A stretch of 64,000 nucleotides of DNA from CAIXZV01 sp037446495 (GTDB taxonomy: Bacteria; Chloroflexota; Limnocylindria; Limnocylindrales; CSP1-4). Positions 43,723 to 55,928 of the stretch are shown piece by piece (positions within the stretch are counted from its first letter, which is position 1; each line of letters opens with the position of its first letter). The stretch is from the NCBI GenBank assembly GCA_037446495.1, contig JBBIIL010000005.1:28251-92250 (forward strand), written 5' to 3'. Made by a program: the position numbers and the translations under genes. A model generated the notes under the pieces. The model did not search any database. It was not told the DNA's origin and saw only the letters and a program-made list of their open reading frames with translations.

Positions 43723-43995
43723 TCAGCGCACCAGGAACCCGATCGCCATCACCACCACGCCGGCGATCGCGATCGCGCCGCCGATCTGCGCCCTCCGCCG
43801 CAGCACGTCCATCGCCACCGACGCGCCCGTCTTGTCATTCGAGCGCAGGCCGCCGCGCCATGCATCGTAGCGGGCGATGTTGGCGTCCTGCTCCTTGAGC
43901 GCCATGTAGCGCCGGTAGGGGTCGCGGGCGCGGACGGTCCCGTAGACGATCAGGGCGATGCCGAGCGCGATGAAGCTCAGCGAGACGATCGCCAT
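43723..43995 (-). CDS. Small two-segment membrane protein
   Basis: 90 residues, function unknown. MAIVSLSFIALGIALIVYGTV is the first membrane segment and IGGAIAIAGVVVMAIGFLV the second. A charged loop with ARDPYRRYMALKEQDANIARYDAWRGG lies between them. It starts 3 bp after the gatB stop and ends the gat transcript. The tight spacing and clean codon use support a real gene. Confidence 0.75.
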   Translation of the reverse strand: MAIVSLSFIALGIALIVYGTVRARDPYRRYMALKEQDANIARYDAWRGGLRSNDKTGASVAMDVLRRRAQIGGAIAIAGVVVMAIGFLVR

Positions 43996-43998
43996 CGG

Positions 43999-45491
<1,493 letters not shown>

Positions 45492-45495
<4 letters not shown>

Positions 45496-45773
45496 CGAAG
45501 CACCTCCACGCCAACCGTCACCAGGAACAGCCCATACATCGCCACGACCAGCCAGAGCGCGGCGCGGACCGCGCACCTGACCGACGCCCGGACCCGCGTC
45601 CGCTCGTAGGCCGGTCTGGACGCCTCGATGAGGATCCGGGTCGGCTCGCCGTCGCGGGACAGCGGCAGCAGTGCGGCACGGGCCGACACAAAACCGCGCA
45701 CCAAGCCCCAGGCCAGGGCGAAGGTCCCGGTGAGGATCAGCACCAGCGCCGCCACGCTGCCATCTTCGCACAC
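45492..45773 (-). CDS. Small two-segment membrane protein upstream of gatB
   Basis: 93 residues from GTG 45773, or 87 from GTG 45755. ALVLILTGTFALAWGLVRGFV and AALWLVVAMYGLFLVTVGVEVL are membrane segments. The loop between them is basic (SRPAYERTRVRASVRCAVR). Its stop shares GTGA with gatB, so it is translated with it. No family is recognised. Confidence 0.65.
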
Positions 45774-45842
45774 GCGCCGGATCCTGCGGCCACGCAGGAC
45801 GGTGGCGGCCCCGCCAGCCTCCGCACGGGGCCGGGGCCAGCC

Positions 45843-46244
45843 TCAGGCGGGTGACGCCTCCAGGGACGCGAGGGCCCGCTGGATCGCGGCGTGCAGGTTG
45901 GCGCCGCTCGGCTGGCCGAACATCGGCACCACGCCGTCGGCCGGCTCATCGTCCACGTTGGACAGCCCCATGCCCGGATAGGTCAGCACGATCGGCTTGT
46001 CGGGGTGGACGCGGCGCAGCGCCGCGACGAGCTCGCTCGAGCCGTCGAGGTCGCCGCTCGCCCAGGCGTCATAGACGAGGACGTCGGCGTGCTCGGCCAG
46101 GCGGCACGTGCCGCCCCGCAGGACGGGGCAGGTGTTGGCCGTGGGCCCGCTGCACTGCTCCACGGCGTAGCCCAGGCGGCGGAGCGAGTCCACCTCCTGG
46201 TCGGCGAGGTCGATGTCGTGATGGACGACCAGCGCTCGGGTCAT
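45843..46244 (-). CDS. Receiver-like protein with three evenly spaced cysteines
   Basis: 133 residues, stand-alone. The layout follows a CheY fold: RALVVHHDIDLADQEVDSLRRLGYAVE, then ADVLVYDAWASG with Asp59 in the phosphoacceptor position, then KPIVLTYPG and VVPMFGQPSGANLHAAIQRALASL. The N-terminal acidic pair and the strand-5 Lys of true receivers are missing or weak. Cys31, Cys39 and Cys47 are spaced by exactly eight (CSGPTANTCPVLRGGTC), which suggests metal or redox binding in the beta2 region. No output domain is present. The ATG is chosen as the first start giving the beta1 strand. TCACATAGGTGA, a small dyad, lies about 110 bp upstream. Confidence 0.6.
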   Translation of the reverse strand: MTRALVVHHDIDLADQEVDSLRRLGYAVEQCSGPTANTCPVLRGGTCRLAEHADVLVYDAWASGDLDGSSELVAALRRVHPDKPIVLTYPGMGLSNVDDEPADGVVPMFGQPSGANLHAAIQRALASLEASPA

Positions 46245-46431
46245 GGCGCGCACCCTGTTCGACGACGGACACAACGGGCCCGCGCACCGCACGCGATCCC
46301 AGAGGCCGTCACCCTGCGCGACGAACGACCCGCCCAGCAAGGGGCAAAGGTCACATAGGTGAGCCGATCGCGGGCGGCGACCGTGGGGCTGCCAACCCGG
46401 GGCCACGGCCTAACCGGAACCGGCGCCACGG

Positions 46432-47628
46432 CTAGTAGCGGTGGCGCTCCACGAACCGGCCGATGCGCTCGAGCGCCTCCTCGAGCTTCTCGTAGCTCGT
46501 GGCGTAGCAGGCGCGGACGTGACCCTCGCCGGACGGCCCGAACGCGTTGCCCGGGACGACCGCGACCGCCTCCTCCTGGATCAGCGCCTCGGTGAACTCG
46601 TCGGACGTCATGCCGGTCGAGCTGATCTTGGGGAAGGTGTAGAACGCGCCCCGCGGCTCGAAGGTGGGCAGGCCGAGCTTGTTGAACCCGTCAACCAGGA
46701 GGCGGCGGCGGCGGTCGTACTCGGCGCGCATCGCCTCGACGGCGGGCTCGCCCTCGACCAGCGCCACGAGCGCCGCGTCCTGGGCGATCGTCGGTGCCGA
46801 CATGATCCCGTACTGGTGGACCTTCACGATCCCCTCGAGGATGTGGGCCGGAGCGCACAGCCACCCCACGCGCCAGCCGGTCATGGCGTACGCCTTGGAG
46901 AAGCCGCCCATCAGGATCGTCCGCTCGCGCATCCCCGGCAGCGAGCTGAAGGCGCGGTGGCGGTAGGTGCCATACGCGAGACGGTCGTAGATCTCGTCCG
47001 AGTACACGAGGAGGTCGTGCTCCTCGGCGATCCTGGCCAGCTCGTCCTGGACGGCGTCGTCGAGGACTGCGCCCGTGGGATTGGCCGGGTAGCCCAGGAA
47101 CAGCGCCTTGGTTCTGGGCGTGACGGCGGCGCGGACGGCGGCGGGGCTGAGCGCGAAGTCGTCCTCGAACGTGGTGGCCACGCGAACCGCCGTGCCGCCC
47201 GCGAACACGATCGCCGGCTCATACGCGACGTAGCTGGGCTCGTGGAGGATGACCTCGTCGCCGGGATCACACGTGGCGCGCAGTGAGAGATCCACGGCCT
47301 CAGACGCGCCCACCGTGATCAGGATCTCGTTCTCGGGCGCGTAGTAGACGCCGTAGAGCCGCTGGAGGTGCGCGGAGAGGGCGCGGCGCAGCTCGAGCGT
47401 GCCGTAGTTGCTCGTGTAATGCGTGCGACCCTCGCGCAGGCTCTCGACGCCTGACTCGACCACGTTGCGGGGCGTGTCGAAGTCCGGCTCCCCCACCCCG
47501 AGGCTGATCACGTTCTGCATCGTTGCCGCGATGTCGAAGAAGCGGCGGATGCCCGACGGCGGGACGGCGCGGACGCGCTGGGCGAGCGCGCGCTGCGCGA
47601 GCGGCGCGCGGGATGAGGTCTCGGTCAT
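46432..47628 (-). CDS. Class I/II PLP aminotransferase (aspartate aminotransferase family)
   Basis: 398 residues. SLGVGEPDFDTP near residue 43, VGASEAVDLSLRA, YPANPTGAVLDD, VYSDEIYDRLAY and GGFSKAYAMTGWRVGWLCAP with the PLP lysine identify a family I-gamma aminotransferase. The C-terminal Arg that binds the substrate carboxylate lies in EGHVRACYATS. Typical substrates are aspartate, aromatic or branched amino acids, not decidable here. The ATG at 47628 is set by TACGAT 6 nt upstream. The -35 region of this promoter coincides with the first GACTGGCAGTC palindrome, so the gene is probably repressed or activated through it. Confidence 0.92.
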   Translation of the reverse strand: MTETSSRAPLAQRALAQRVRAVPPSGIRRFFDIAATMQNVISLGVGEPDFDTPRNVVESGVESLREGRTHYTSNYGTLELRRALSAHLQRLYGVYYAPENEILITVGASEAVDLSLRATCDPGDEVILHEPSYVAYEPAIVFAGGTAVRVATTFEDDFALSPAAVRAAVTPRTKALFLGYPANPTGAVLDDAVQDELARIAEEHDLLVYSDEIYDRLAYGTYRHRAFSSLPGMRERTILMGGFSKAYAMTGWRVGWLCAPAHILEGIVKVHQYGIMSAPTIAQDAALVALVEGEPAVEAMRAEYDRRRRLLVDGFNKLGLPTFEPRGAFYTFPKISSTGMTSDEFTEALIQEEAVAVVPGNAFGPSGEGHVRACYATSYEKLEEALERIGRFVERHRY

Positions 47629-47634
47629 GCGCGG

Positions 47635-47640
47635 ATCGTA
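47635..47640 (-). promoter_or_regulatory. -10 hexamer of the aminotransferase gene (TACGAT)
   Basis: TACGAT on the minus strand, 6 nt before the ATG. About 17 bp further upstream lies the palindrome at 47657-47670. Confidence 0.6.
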
Positions 47641-47656
47641 CGTCAGCGGGCGCGAC

Positions 47657-47811
47657 TTCGACTGGCAGTCCTCGTGTCCGCGCCTCGTACGGCCGTTCTT
47701 CGACTGGCAGTCCAAGAAGCGACCGTCACCAGCCACGCAGCAGCCCCGAATCGGTCGCCTCCTCGACGGCCAGTCGAGGTTTCGCCTGGCGAGGCCCGAT
47801 ATGTTCGACGG

Positions 47812-47820
<9 letters not shown>
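47657..47820. promoter_or_regulatory. Four related dyads (GACTGnCAGTC family) between aminotransferase and gatA
   Basis: TTCGACTGGCAGTC at 47657-47670 and 47699-47712 are identical. The second extends to an inverted repeat with 11-nt arms (47696-47706 and 47708-47718, one mismatch). CCTCGAC/GTCGAGG (47761-47767 and 47773-47779) and TTCGAC/GTCGAA (47804-47809 and 47815-47820) are related dyads with 5-nt centres. The last one contains the gatA stop codon. The combined pattern is close to TTCGACTGnCAGTCGAA. The first site covers the -35 position of the aminotransferase promoter. Confidence 0.6.
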
Positions 47821-49394
<1,574 letters not shown>

Positions 49395-49398
<4 letters not shown>

Positions 49399-49691
49399 TC
49401 CCCGCCCAGGATCGCCGGCACGACGAACGAGTCGCCGTCGCGCTCGGGCGCGTTGGCGAGGACCGCCTCGGCGTCGAGGGACGGCCGCGCCACGTCGTCG
49501 CGCAGGATGTTCTCGAGCTCGATCGTCTGGGCGGTGGGCGGGATGTCGTCGGTGTCGAGCTCGGCGAGCTTCGCGTACTGGTCGAGGATGTGGTTGAGCT
49601 GGCCCTCGAGTCGGGCGAGCTCGTCGGGGGTCAGCCCGAGGCGGGCGAGGTGGGCGACATGCTCGACGTCGGCTCGGGTGAGGCTGGCCAT
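49395..49691 (-). CDS. gatC: Aspartyl/glutamyl-tRNA amidotransferase subunit C
   Basis: 98-residue small subunit that wraps around GatA. VEHVAHLARLGLTPDELARLEGQLNHILDQYAKLAELDTDDIPPTAQ is diagnostic, and LRDDVARPSLDAEAVLANAPERDGDSFVVPAIL is the usual C-terminal tail. It is the first gene of the gat cluster, with a leaderless promoter TATCAT 6 nt before the ATG, and its stop overlaps the gatA start. Confidence 0.95.
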
Positions 49692-49697
49692 GGCGCG

Positions 49698-49703
49698 ATG
49701 ATA
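49698..49703 (-). promoter_or_regulatory. -10 hexamer of gatC-gatA (TATCAT)
   Basis: TATCAT on the minus strand, 6 nt before the gatC ATG. Confidence 0.6.
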
Positions 49704-49833
49704 CGGGACCGCGCGGCTGCCGCTGGGACCGCGCCGGTTGCGGGACGGTGCGACGCGAGTTCGGGGGCCGCGGCGGGTCGGGGCAGGGTTGGCCGGCCTC
49801 GCTCGCCCTCGCTCGCCAGCCCGCGGCTCGACG

Positions 49834-50685
<852 letters not shown>

Positions 50686-50693
50686 CTCGTCAC

Positions 50694-51554
50694 TCAGATC
50701 CGCACGTCGCTCTCGGCCATGCGCCGCTCGAGGCGCTCCTGGCCGAAGCTCAGCACGATCGTCATCACCCAGTAGATGACGGCCGCGATCAGCAGGGCCT
50801 CGAAGTTGCGGAACGTCTGGGTGCCGGCGTTGTTGGCCCGCCAGAACACCTCTTCGATGGTCACGTAGGAGACCAGTGCCGAGTCCTTAGTCATCGAGAT
50901 GAAGTCGTTGCCGATCGCCGGCGTGACGATTCGGATCGCCTGCGGCAGGATCACCCGCCGCATGATGCTGCCCTCGGTCATGCCCAGCGCCTGCGCCGCC
51001 TCGCGCTGCCCGCGGGGCACCGCCTCCACGCCAGCCCGGAAGATCTCCGTCAGGTAGGCGCCGTAGTTGAAGGCCAGGGCCAGAATGCCGCTGGGGAGCG
51101 GGTCCAGGACGATCCCGAACTGCGGCAGCGCCAGGTAGATGAAGAAGATCTGGACGATGAGCGGCGTGCCGCGGACCATCGAGACGTAGAGCGTCGCGAT
51201 GGCGTAGATCACGGGGTTCCGCGACAGGCGGCCGAGCGCACCGAACAGGGCGAACACGACGGCCAGGATGATGGACGTGACCGAGACGAAGAGGGTCACG
51301 GGGATGCCGCCCAGGATGAACGGGCCCCACGTGCCGATGAATGTGGGGTCCACCTTCCCGCTCTGCGCGAGCGCGATCACCAGCGCCCCGACGAGGACGA
51401 TCCAGGTCAGGATGAAGATGATCCGGAACCGCCGCCGCGACCTGGCCCGTGCGGCCGCAACCTCGGCGACGATGACCTCGGGCCGGGCAAGCAGGAACGC
51501 GTCCTCTGCCGAGGCGCGGCCGGCCCCGCCCGGCCCGCCAACCCCCATCGCCAT
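50694..51554 (-). CDS. Polar amino acid ABC importer, permease
   Basis: 286 residues of the HisM/GlnP family. A cytosolic N-terminus of about 45 residues precedes FRIIFILTWIVLVGALVIAL. Further membrane segments follow, with the EAA loop EAAQALGMTEGSIMRRVILPQAIRIVTPAIGNDFISMTKDSALVSYV near residue 200. RGTPLIVQIFFIYLALPQFG is the conserved first-loop motif. One permease gene only, so the transporter is probably a homodimer. Confidence 0.92.
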   Translation of the reverse strand: MAMGVGGPGGAGRASAEDAFLLARPEVIVAEVAAARARSRRRFRIIFILTWIVLVGALVIALAQSGKVDPTFIGTWGPFILGGIPVTLFVSVTSIILAVVFALFGALGRLSRNPVIYAIATLYVSMVRGTPLIVQIFFIYLALPQFGIVLDPLPSGILALAFNYGAYLTEIFRAGVEAVPRGQREAAQALGMTEGSIMRRVILPQAIRIVTPAIGNDFISMTKDSALVSYVTIEEVFWRANNAGTQTFRNFEALLIAAVIYWVMTIVLSFGQERLERRMAESDVRI

Positions 51555-51632
51555 GTGGAACCCTCCCGGTACGGCGGCGGGGGCGCCGTGGTGGCGCCCC
51601 CGCGTTGGGCTACGGAGTGCGGACGGCCCGGA

Positions 51633-52610
51633 TCAGACTGGGCCCTTCGTGAGGTCGGCCTTGAACCACTTCATGGACAGCGTCGTCAGCGTGCCGTCGG
51701 CGTGCATGGCGTTGACGATCGACGTCACCGCAGCCAGGAAGTCGCTGGTCGGCGGGCCGCTCTTGTCCATTGCGATCGCGAGCGGCTCGAAGTAGACGGG
51801 GTCGCCCACCTTGACCACCGGCAGACTCGCCGCGATGGCGCCGTCGACGGTGGTGGACGAGCTGAGCCAGCCCTGGAAGTCGTTCCGTCCGGACGCCCAG
51901 GTCTGCGGGCACAGCGCGTCGGTCTTGAGCGACACGGTCTTGATGCCCGCCGGCGGCGTGGTCGTCGGCGACAGGCTGCCGAAGTCGAGCTTCTTGCCCG
52001 AGAGCCAGTCGAGGTAGGTGGTCGAGGCGCCGGCGCAAATCGTCTTGCCGGCAAGGCCGTCGATCGTGGTGATGCCGGAGGCCTTGCTGGCGGTCATCTG
52101 GGCGGGCGTGTAGTAGTACGGCGGGCTGAAGTCGAGGACCTTCTCGCGATCGGCGGTGATCGTCATCGAGCCAACCGACACATCCCAGCGACCGGACCAG
52201 CTGCCAGCCGTGATGAGCGACCAGTCGGGGGTCACGAACTGGACCTTGACGCCCAGGCGCTTGGCAACCTCGGTGGCGACGTCGATGTCGAAGCCCGAGA
52301 AGCTGCCGTCGGGGTTCTTGACCGATTGCGGCGCGTAGTTCGGGTCCGTGGACACGGTGAGGACGCCGGCCTTGAGGACCTTGTCGAGCAGGCCGCCCGC
52401 GATTGGGCTGGCGCTCGGGGCGACCGTCGGGGACGCGCTGGCCGCCATGCTGGCCGACGCCGACGGCGCCATCGAGGCCGCGACGGACGGGGTGACGGAC
52501 GGGGGTGCCGACGCCGCAGCCGTTGGCGCCGTGGTGGCGGCGCTGCTCGAACAGGCCGTCACCACGATGGCGACGGCGCCCAGCATTGAAAGTCGTCCAC
52601 GCAGGGACAT
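51633..52610 (-). CDS. Polar amino acid-binding lipoprotein
   Basis: 325-residue extracytoplasmic solute-binding protein, family 3. ATG 52610 is selected because AAGGAGGAG lies directly upstream, while ATG 52625 precedes that site. The signal sequence has the lipobox VTAC with Cys20, followed by an Ala/Ser/Pro linker of about 65 residues. The binding domain contains VLTVSTDPNYAPQSVKNPDGSFSGFDIDVATEVAKRLG, the family signature. GSMTITADREKVLDFSPPYYYTPAQM and NDFQGWLSSSTTVDGAIAA follow. The amino acid is not predictable. A CATAAT -10 lies about 57 nt upstream. Confidence 0.92.
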   Translation of the reverse strand: MSLRGRLSMLGAVAIVVTACSSSAATTAPTAAASAPPSVTPSVAASMAPSASASMAASASPTVAPSASPIAGGLLDKVLKAGVLTVSTDPNYAPQSVKNPDGSFSGFDIDVATEVAKRLGVKVQFVTPDWSLITAGSWSGRWDVSVGSMTITADREKVLDFSPPYYYTPAQMTASKASGITTIDGLAGKTICAGASTTYLDWLSGKKLDFGSLSPTTTPPAGIKTVSLKTDALCPQTWASGRNDFQGWLSSSTTVDGAIAASLPVVKVGDPVYFEPLAIAMDKSGPPTSDFLAAVTSIVNAMHADGTLTTLSMKWFKADLTKGPV

Positions 52611-52666
52611 TCGCTCCTCCTTCATCCGCGCACCGCCGAATGGACCTGCGGCCCCGGATCGGCGGC

Positions 52667-52672
52667 ATTATG
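52667..52672 (-). promoter_or_regulatory. -10 hexamer of the amino acid importer operon (CATAAT)
   Basis: CATAAT on the minus strand, close to the standard TATAAT, 56 nt before the binding-protein ATG. Here a leader with a ribosome site exists, unlike the leaderless single genes. Confidence 0.5.
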
Positions 52673-52848
52673 CGCCGTCTGGAGTTCCTTGTGGGCAAGG
52701 GCCGAACGGCCCTATGCCCCATCTGCGGTCGTGCCACTCGGCCGCTGTCCCATCCGTCGCGACCTCAGGCCGGGAATCTGGCGGAAGCCCGCCCCGTCTG
52801 GGGGGCACGGGCGGAGGACCCGGGCAGAGATTCGGAGGAGATCCGGCC

Positions 52849-52890
52849 CCGTCAGCTGGGGCCGAGAGTCGGCCGGGTCAGCTGGGGCCG
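52849..52890. repeat. Direct repeat at the 3' end of the ligA transcript
   Basis: GTCAGCTGGGGCCGA occurs at 52850-52864 and 52876-52890, preceded by C and G respectively. The second copy contains the stop codon region of the small gene after ligA, so the last codons of that gene appear duplicated just beyond its end. Confidence 0.5.
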
Positions 52891-53138
52891 ACCATCTGCC
52901 AGAAGGCGGCCGACAGGCGGAGCTCGGCGGCGGTCCGGATCACGGTCGAGATCGCCCCCATCGCCGTCTCGCCCTCGGCCCGAATCTGGCGCGATCGTCC
53001 GTCGACAAGACAGGCGACCTGGATCGTCACTGGGCCGTCACCTTCGATCTCAAGGTCCTGGATCAGGATCCCCGTGCCGAGGATCCGCTCCAGGTCCTGC
53101 GCGAGGCGCTCCGCGAGGCGCATCTCGGCGTCATTCAT
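52878..53138 (-). CDS. Small hypothetical protein coupled to ligA
   Basis: 86 residues, no family recognised. MNDAEMRLAERLAQDLERILG is helical and charged, followed by a beta-rich part (ILIQDLEIEGDGPVTIQVACLVDG) and a helix. No signal or membrane segment. ATG 53138 lies 8 bp inside the end of ligA and has GGAGGG 6 nt upstream, so the gene is translated from the ligA message. The association with ligA rests on position only. Confidence 0.7.
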   Translation of the reverse strand: MNDAEMRLAERLAQDLERILGTGILIQDLEIEGDGPVTIQVACLVDGRSRQIRAEGETAMGAISTVIRTAAELRLSAAFWQMVGPS

Positions 53139-55416
53139 CCCGTCCCTCCGTGCGGCTCGGGATGGGACCCTGGCCCGCCTCCCCCGCCCCGCCGGCGAGG
53201 ATGCGGCGGAACCCATCCGCGTCGACGACCTGGATCCCCAGCTCCGACGCCCTGGCCAGCTTGGACCCCGCGCCCGGTCCGGCGACCACGAGATCGGTCT
53301 TCTTCGACACGGATCCCGCCGGCTTGCCGCCAGCCGCGAGCACCGCGTCCTGGGCCTCCTCGCGGCTGAACCCCTCGATCGTGCCCGTGACCACGACCGT
53401 CTTGCCGGCCAGGGGCCCTGCGGCCTCGGCGCCTGGCAGAGCGTCCCGCACCACGGGACGCTCCGGGACCACGCCGGCCTCGACCAGCTCCCGCAGCACG
53501 TCTCGGGTGTGCTCGTCGGCGTACCACGCGGCGATCGCCGCGGCGACCGCGGGGCCGATGCCCGAGACCTCCTGGATGACCTCGGGCTCGTCCGCGGCGA
53601 CCCGGCGCAGCTCCGCCTCGACGGCGGCGAACCACGGGTCCGGCGTCACAGCCCCGTCCGGCTGCGGGAAGGCGTCCGGCCGAACGCGACTTGCCAGCCA
53701 GCGCGCGAGGTCGACGGCCGTGGATTCACCCACCTGCGGGATGCCGAGCGAGTTGAGCACCTTGGCCAGTGGACGGCCGACCCGCGCCCGCTCGATCGCG
53801 GCGGCCAGGTTCTCGGCGCTCTTGTGCGCGAATCGGTCCAGCGTGGCGAGATCCTCCGCCGTCAGCCGGAAGACGTCCGCCCGCGAGTGGACCATGCCCC
53901 GCTCGAGGAGCTGGCTCAGCACGGCCCAGCCGGCGCCCTCCACGTCCATGCCGCCGCGGCCCAGGAAGTGGGCGTAAGCCTGCGACAGGCGGGCCGGGCA
54001 CGACGGGTTCGGGCAGTAGTGGCGGACGGCGCCCTCATCGCGGGCGATCGCGGTGCCGCAGACTGGGCAGGCGTGGGGCATCTGGAACTCCCGCGCGTCC
54101 GGCGGGCGCTTGTCGAGGACCGGGCGCACCACCTCGGGGATCACGTCGCCCGCCTTCTGGAGGATCACGGTGTCGCCGATGCGGATGTCCTTGCGGCGCA
54201 CCTCGTCGAGGTTGTGGAGTGTGGCCCGGGCGACGGTCGAGCCAGCGACCCTGGCCGGCCGTAGGTGCGCGACCGGCGTCAGGGTGCCTGTGCGGCCGAC
54301 GTACGGGACGATGTCCTCGACGACGGTCTCGGTCTGCTCAGGCGGGAACTTGTAGGCGATGGCCCAGCGCGGCGCGCGGCTGACCATGCCGAGGCGCTCC
54401 TGCTGGTCGAGGCGGTCCACCTTGACCACGACGCCGTCGGTCTCGTACGGCAGCCCGTGGCGGGCCTCGCGCCAGCGCTCGGTGAAGGCGATGACGCCCT
54501 CGATGTCGAGGCCGGGCCTTGCCTCCGGATTGACCTCGAAGCCGAGATACTTCAAGCGGGCGAGAGCCTGGGACTGACTCGCGTCTGACGGCGGGGCGAC
54601 GGCCGGGGCGGCCGCTGCGTCGGGCTCGTCGAACAGGCCGTCCTGGACCGGGGCCGTGTCCTCGAGCAGCTGGTACATCCACGTCGCGAGCCGACGTCTG
54701 GCGGTGATCGCCGGGTCCTTCTGACGGAGCGACCCCGCGCCGCTGTTCCGCGGATTGGCGTAGAGCGAGAGCCCGGCCTCCTCACGCTCCGCGTTGATCC
54801 GCGCGAACTCGGCCTTCGGCATGTAGACCTCGCCCCTCGCCTCGAGGGTCGCCGACTCGGTCAGCCGTTCCGGGACGGACTTGACGGTCCGCAGATTGGG
54901 CGTCACGTCCTCGCCCGTGGTGCCGTCCCCGCGGGTGCTGCCCAGCGCGAGGCGGCCCCGCTCATAGCGCAGGCTGATGGCCAGACCGTCGATCTTGAGC
55001 TCGGCCACATACGTCAGCCCCTCGGTGGGCTCCGGCGCAGCTGGCAGGCCCAGGCCGCGGCGGACGCGGGCGTCGAACGCGCGCAGTTCGTCGTGCGAGA
55101 ACGCGTTGCCCAGCGAGAGCATCGGCCGCAGGTGGCGCACTTCGGGAAAGCGACCGCCCGGCGGCGGGCCGCCGACCCGCTGCGTGGGCGAGTCCGGCGT
55201 GGCGAGCTGTGGATGCGCTGCCTCGATGGCGACGAGCTCGCGGAACAGCGCGTCGTACTCCACGTCCGCCAGCTCCGGCGCGTCGTCCTCGTAGTAGAGG
55301 CGGTTGGCGCGTCGGATCAGCTCGGCGAGCTCCTCGTGCCGAGCGGTCGCGGCGTCGCGGGCCAGGCCCGAGGCGGCCTCGACCAGGGCGGGGTCAACGG
55401 GCAGCGGTTCGGTCAT
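53131..55416 (-). CDS. ligA: NAD-dependent DNA ligase
   Basis: Seals nicks using NAD; 761 residues against the usual 660-700. The Ia domain is present (YYEDDAPELADVEYDALFREL), and Lys141 in KIDG is the adenylated residue. DGTTGEDVTPNLRTVKSVP, the OB fold (VDPYVGRTGTLTPVAHLRP-like), zinc cysteines in CPVCG and CPNPSCPARL, four HhH repeats and a C-terminal BRCT domain (AGKTVVVTGTIEGFSREEAQ) follow. The extra length comes largely from an Ala/Pro/Asp-rich insert of about 40 residues in the adenylation domain near residue 270. TAGACT lies 8 nt before the ATG. Confidence 0.96.
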   Translation of the reverse strand: MTEPLPVDPALVEAASGLARDAATARHEELAELIRRANRLYYEDDAPELADVEYDALFRELVAIEAAHPQLATPDSPTQRVGGPPPGGRFPEVRHLRPMLSLGNAFSHDELRAFDARVRRGLGLPAAPEPTEGLTYVAELKIDGLAISLRYERGRLALGSTRGDGTTGEDVTPNLRTVKSVPERLTESATLEARGEVYMPKAEFARINAEREEAGLSLYANPRNSGAGSLRQKDPAITARRRLATWMYQLLEDTAPVQDGLFDEPDAAAAPAVAPPSDASQSQALARLKYLGFEVNPEARPGLDIEGVIAFTERWREARHGLPYETDGVVVKVDRLDQQERLGMVSRAPRWAIAYKFPPEQTETVVEDIVPYVGRTGTLTPVAHLRPARVAGSTVARATLHNLDEVRRKDIRIGDTVILQKAGDVIPEVVRPVLDKRPPDAREFQMPHACPVCGTAIARDEGAVRHYCPNPSCPARLSQAYAHFLGRGGMDVEGAGWAVLSQLLERGMVHSRADVFRLTAEDLATLDRFAHKSAENLAAAIERARVGRPLAKVLNSLGIPQVGESTAVDLARWLASRVRPDAFPQPDGAVTPDPWFAAVEAELRRVAADEPEVIQEVSGIGPAVAAAIAAWYADEHTRDVLRELVEAGVVPERPVVRDALPGAEAAGPLAGKTVVVTGTIEGFSREEAQDAVLAAGGKPAGSVSKKTDLVVAGPGAGSKLARASELGIQVVDADGFRRILAGGAGEAGQGPIPSRTEGRDE

Positions 55417-55424
55417 CGACTCCG

Positions 55425-55430
55425 AGTCTA
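55425..55430 (-). promoter_or_regulatory. -10 hexamer of ligA (TAGACT)
   Basis: TAGACT on the minus strand, 8 nt before the ATG at 55416; the spacing is slightly longer than at other leaderless genes here. Confidence 0.45.
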
Positions 55431-55630
55431 CGGCGGGCGCGTGCCACCTGTCCGTCACGGGCCGAGCGAGATTTCGGCCCGGCCCCAGCACCCCATTTCC
55501 GCTCCTTCCGAACACGGGACGGCGTCGCGGCCCATTCGGCGGCATCACCTCGGCGCGGCGCCCTCATGGCCGTGCGGGCGTCGAGGTCGCGGGCGGTCAG
55601 GCGGACCCGCGTCCGCGTCCTCGCGCTCGC

Positions 55631-55730
55631 GACGGGGCCCCGGGCACGGCTCGACCGGCCCCTGGCAGCCCCGACCGGCCCCGGGCACGGCCCGACCGGC
55701 CCCTGGCACGCCCCGATCGGCCCCTGGTGT
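55631..55730. repeat. GC-rich tandem array, unit about 20-21 bp
   Basis: Five imperfect head-to-tail units with core GACCGGCCCCTGGCA, starting near 55631, 55653, 55673, 55694 and 55715. Intervals are 20-22 bp, two helical turns, so equivalent bases face the same side of the DNA. Spacing of this kind can suit cooperative protein binding, but slippage-derived filler is equally possible. Confidence 0.65.
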
Positions 55731-55915
55731 TCGATCCTTCCGAAAACTGGCGGGCGGGGGTCCCCGCGGGGCCATGGGCGGGGACGGGCGGGGTTCCCCG
55801 CGCGGGGCCATGGACAAGCCGCGACCGGGAACCGATCGGGCTCCATGTGGCGATGCCCGACGCGACGCTCCTGCGCCACCTACCGCCTGAGCGTGACGCG
55901 TGGCGAGCGGCGCAG

Positions 55916-55921
55916 TAGGCT
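55916..55921 (+). promoter_or_regulatory. -10 hexamer of the DinB-like gene (TAGGCT)
   Basis: TAGGCT, 7 nt, then ATG at 55929. Confidence 0.45.
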
Positions 55922-55928
55922 CCGCGGG

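Larger units (their letters stand above)
55417..55928. other. 512-bp region between ligA and the DinB-like gene
   Basis: No gene. It holds two divergent promoters, two copies of TCCTTCCGAA (55500-55510 and 55735-55745 area) and a GC-rich tandem array (55631-55730). Codon-like structure is absent on both strands. Confidence 0.6.
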
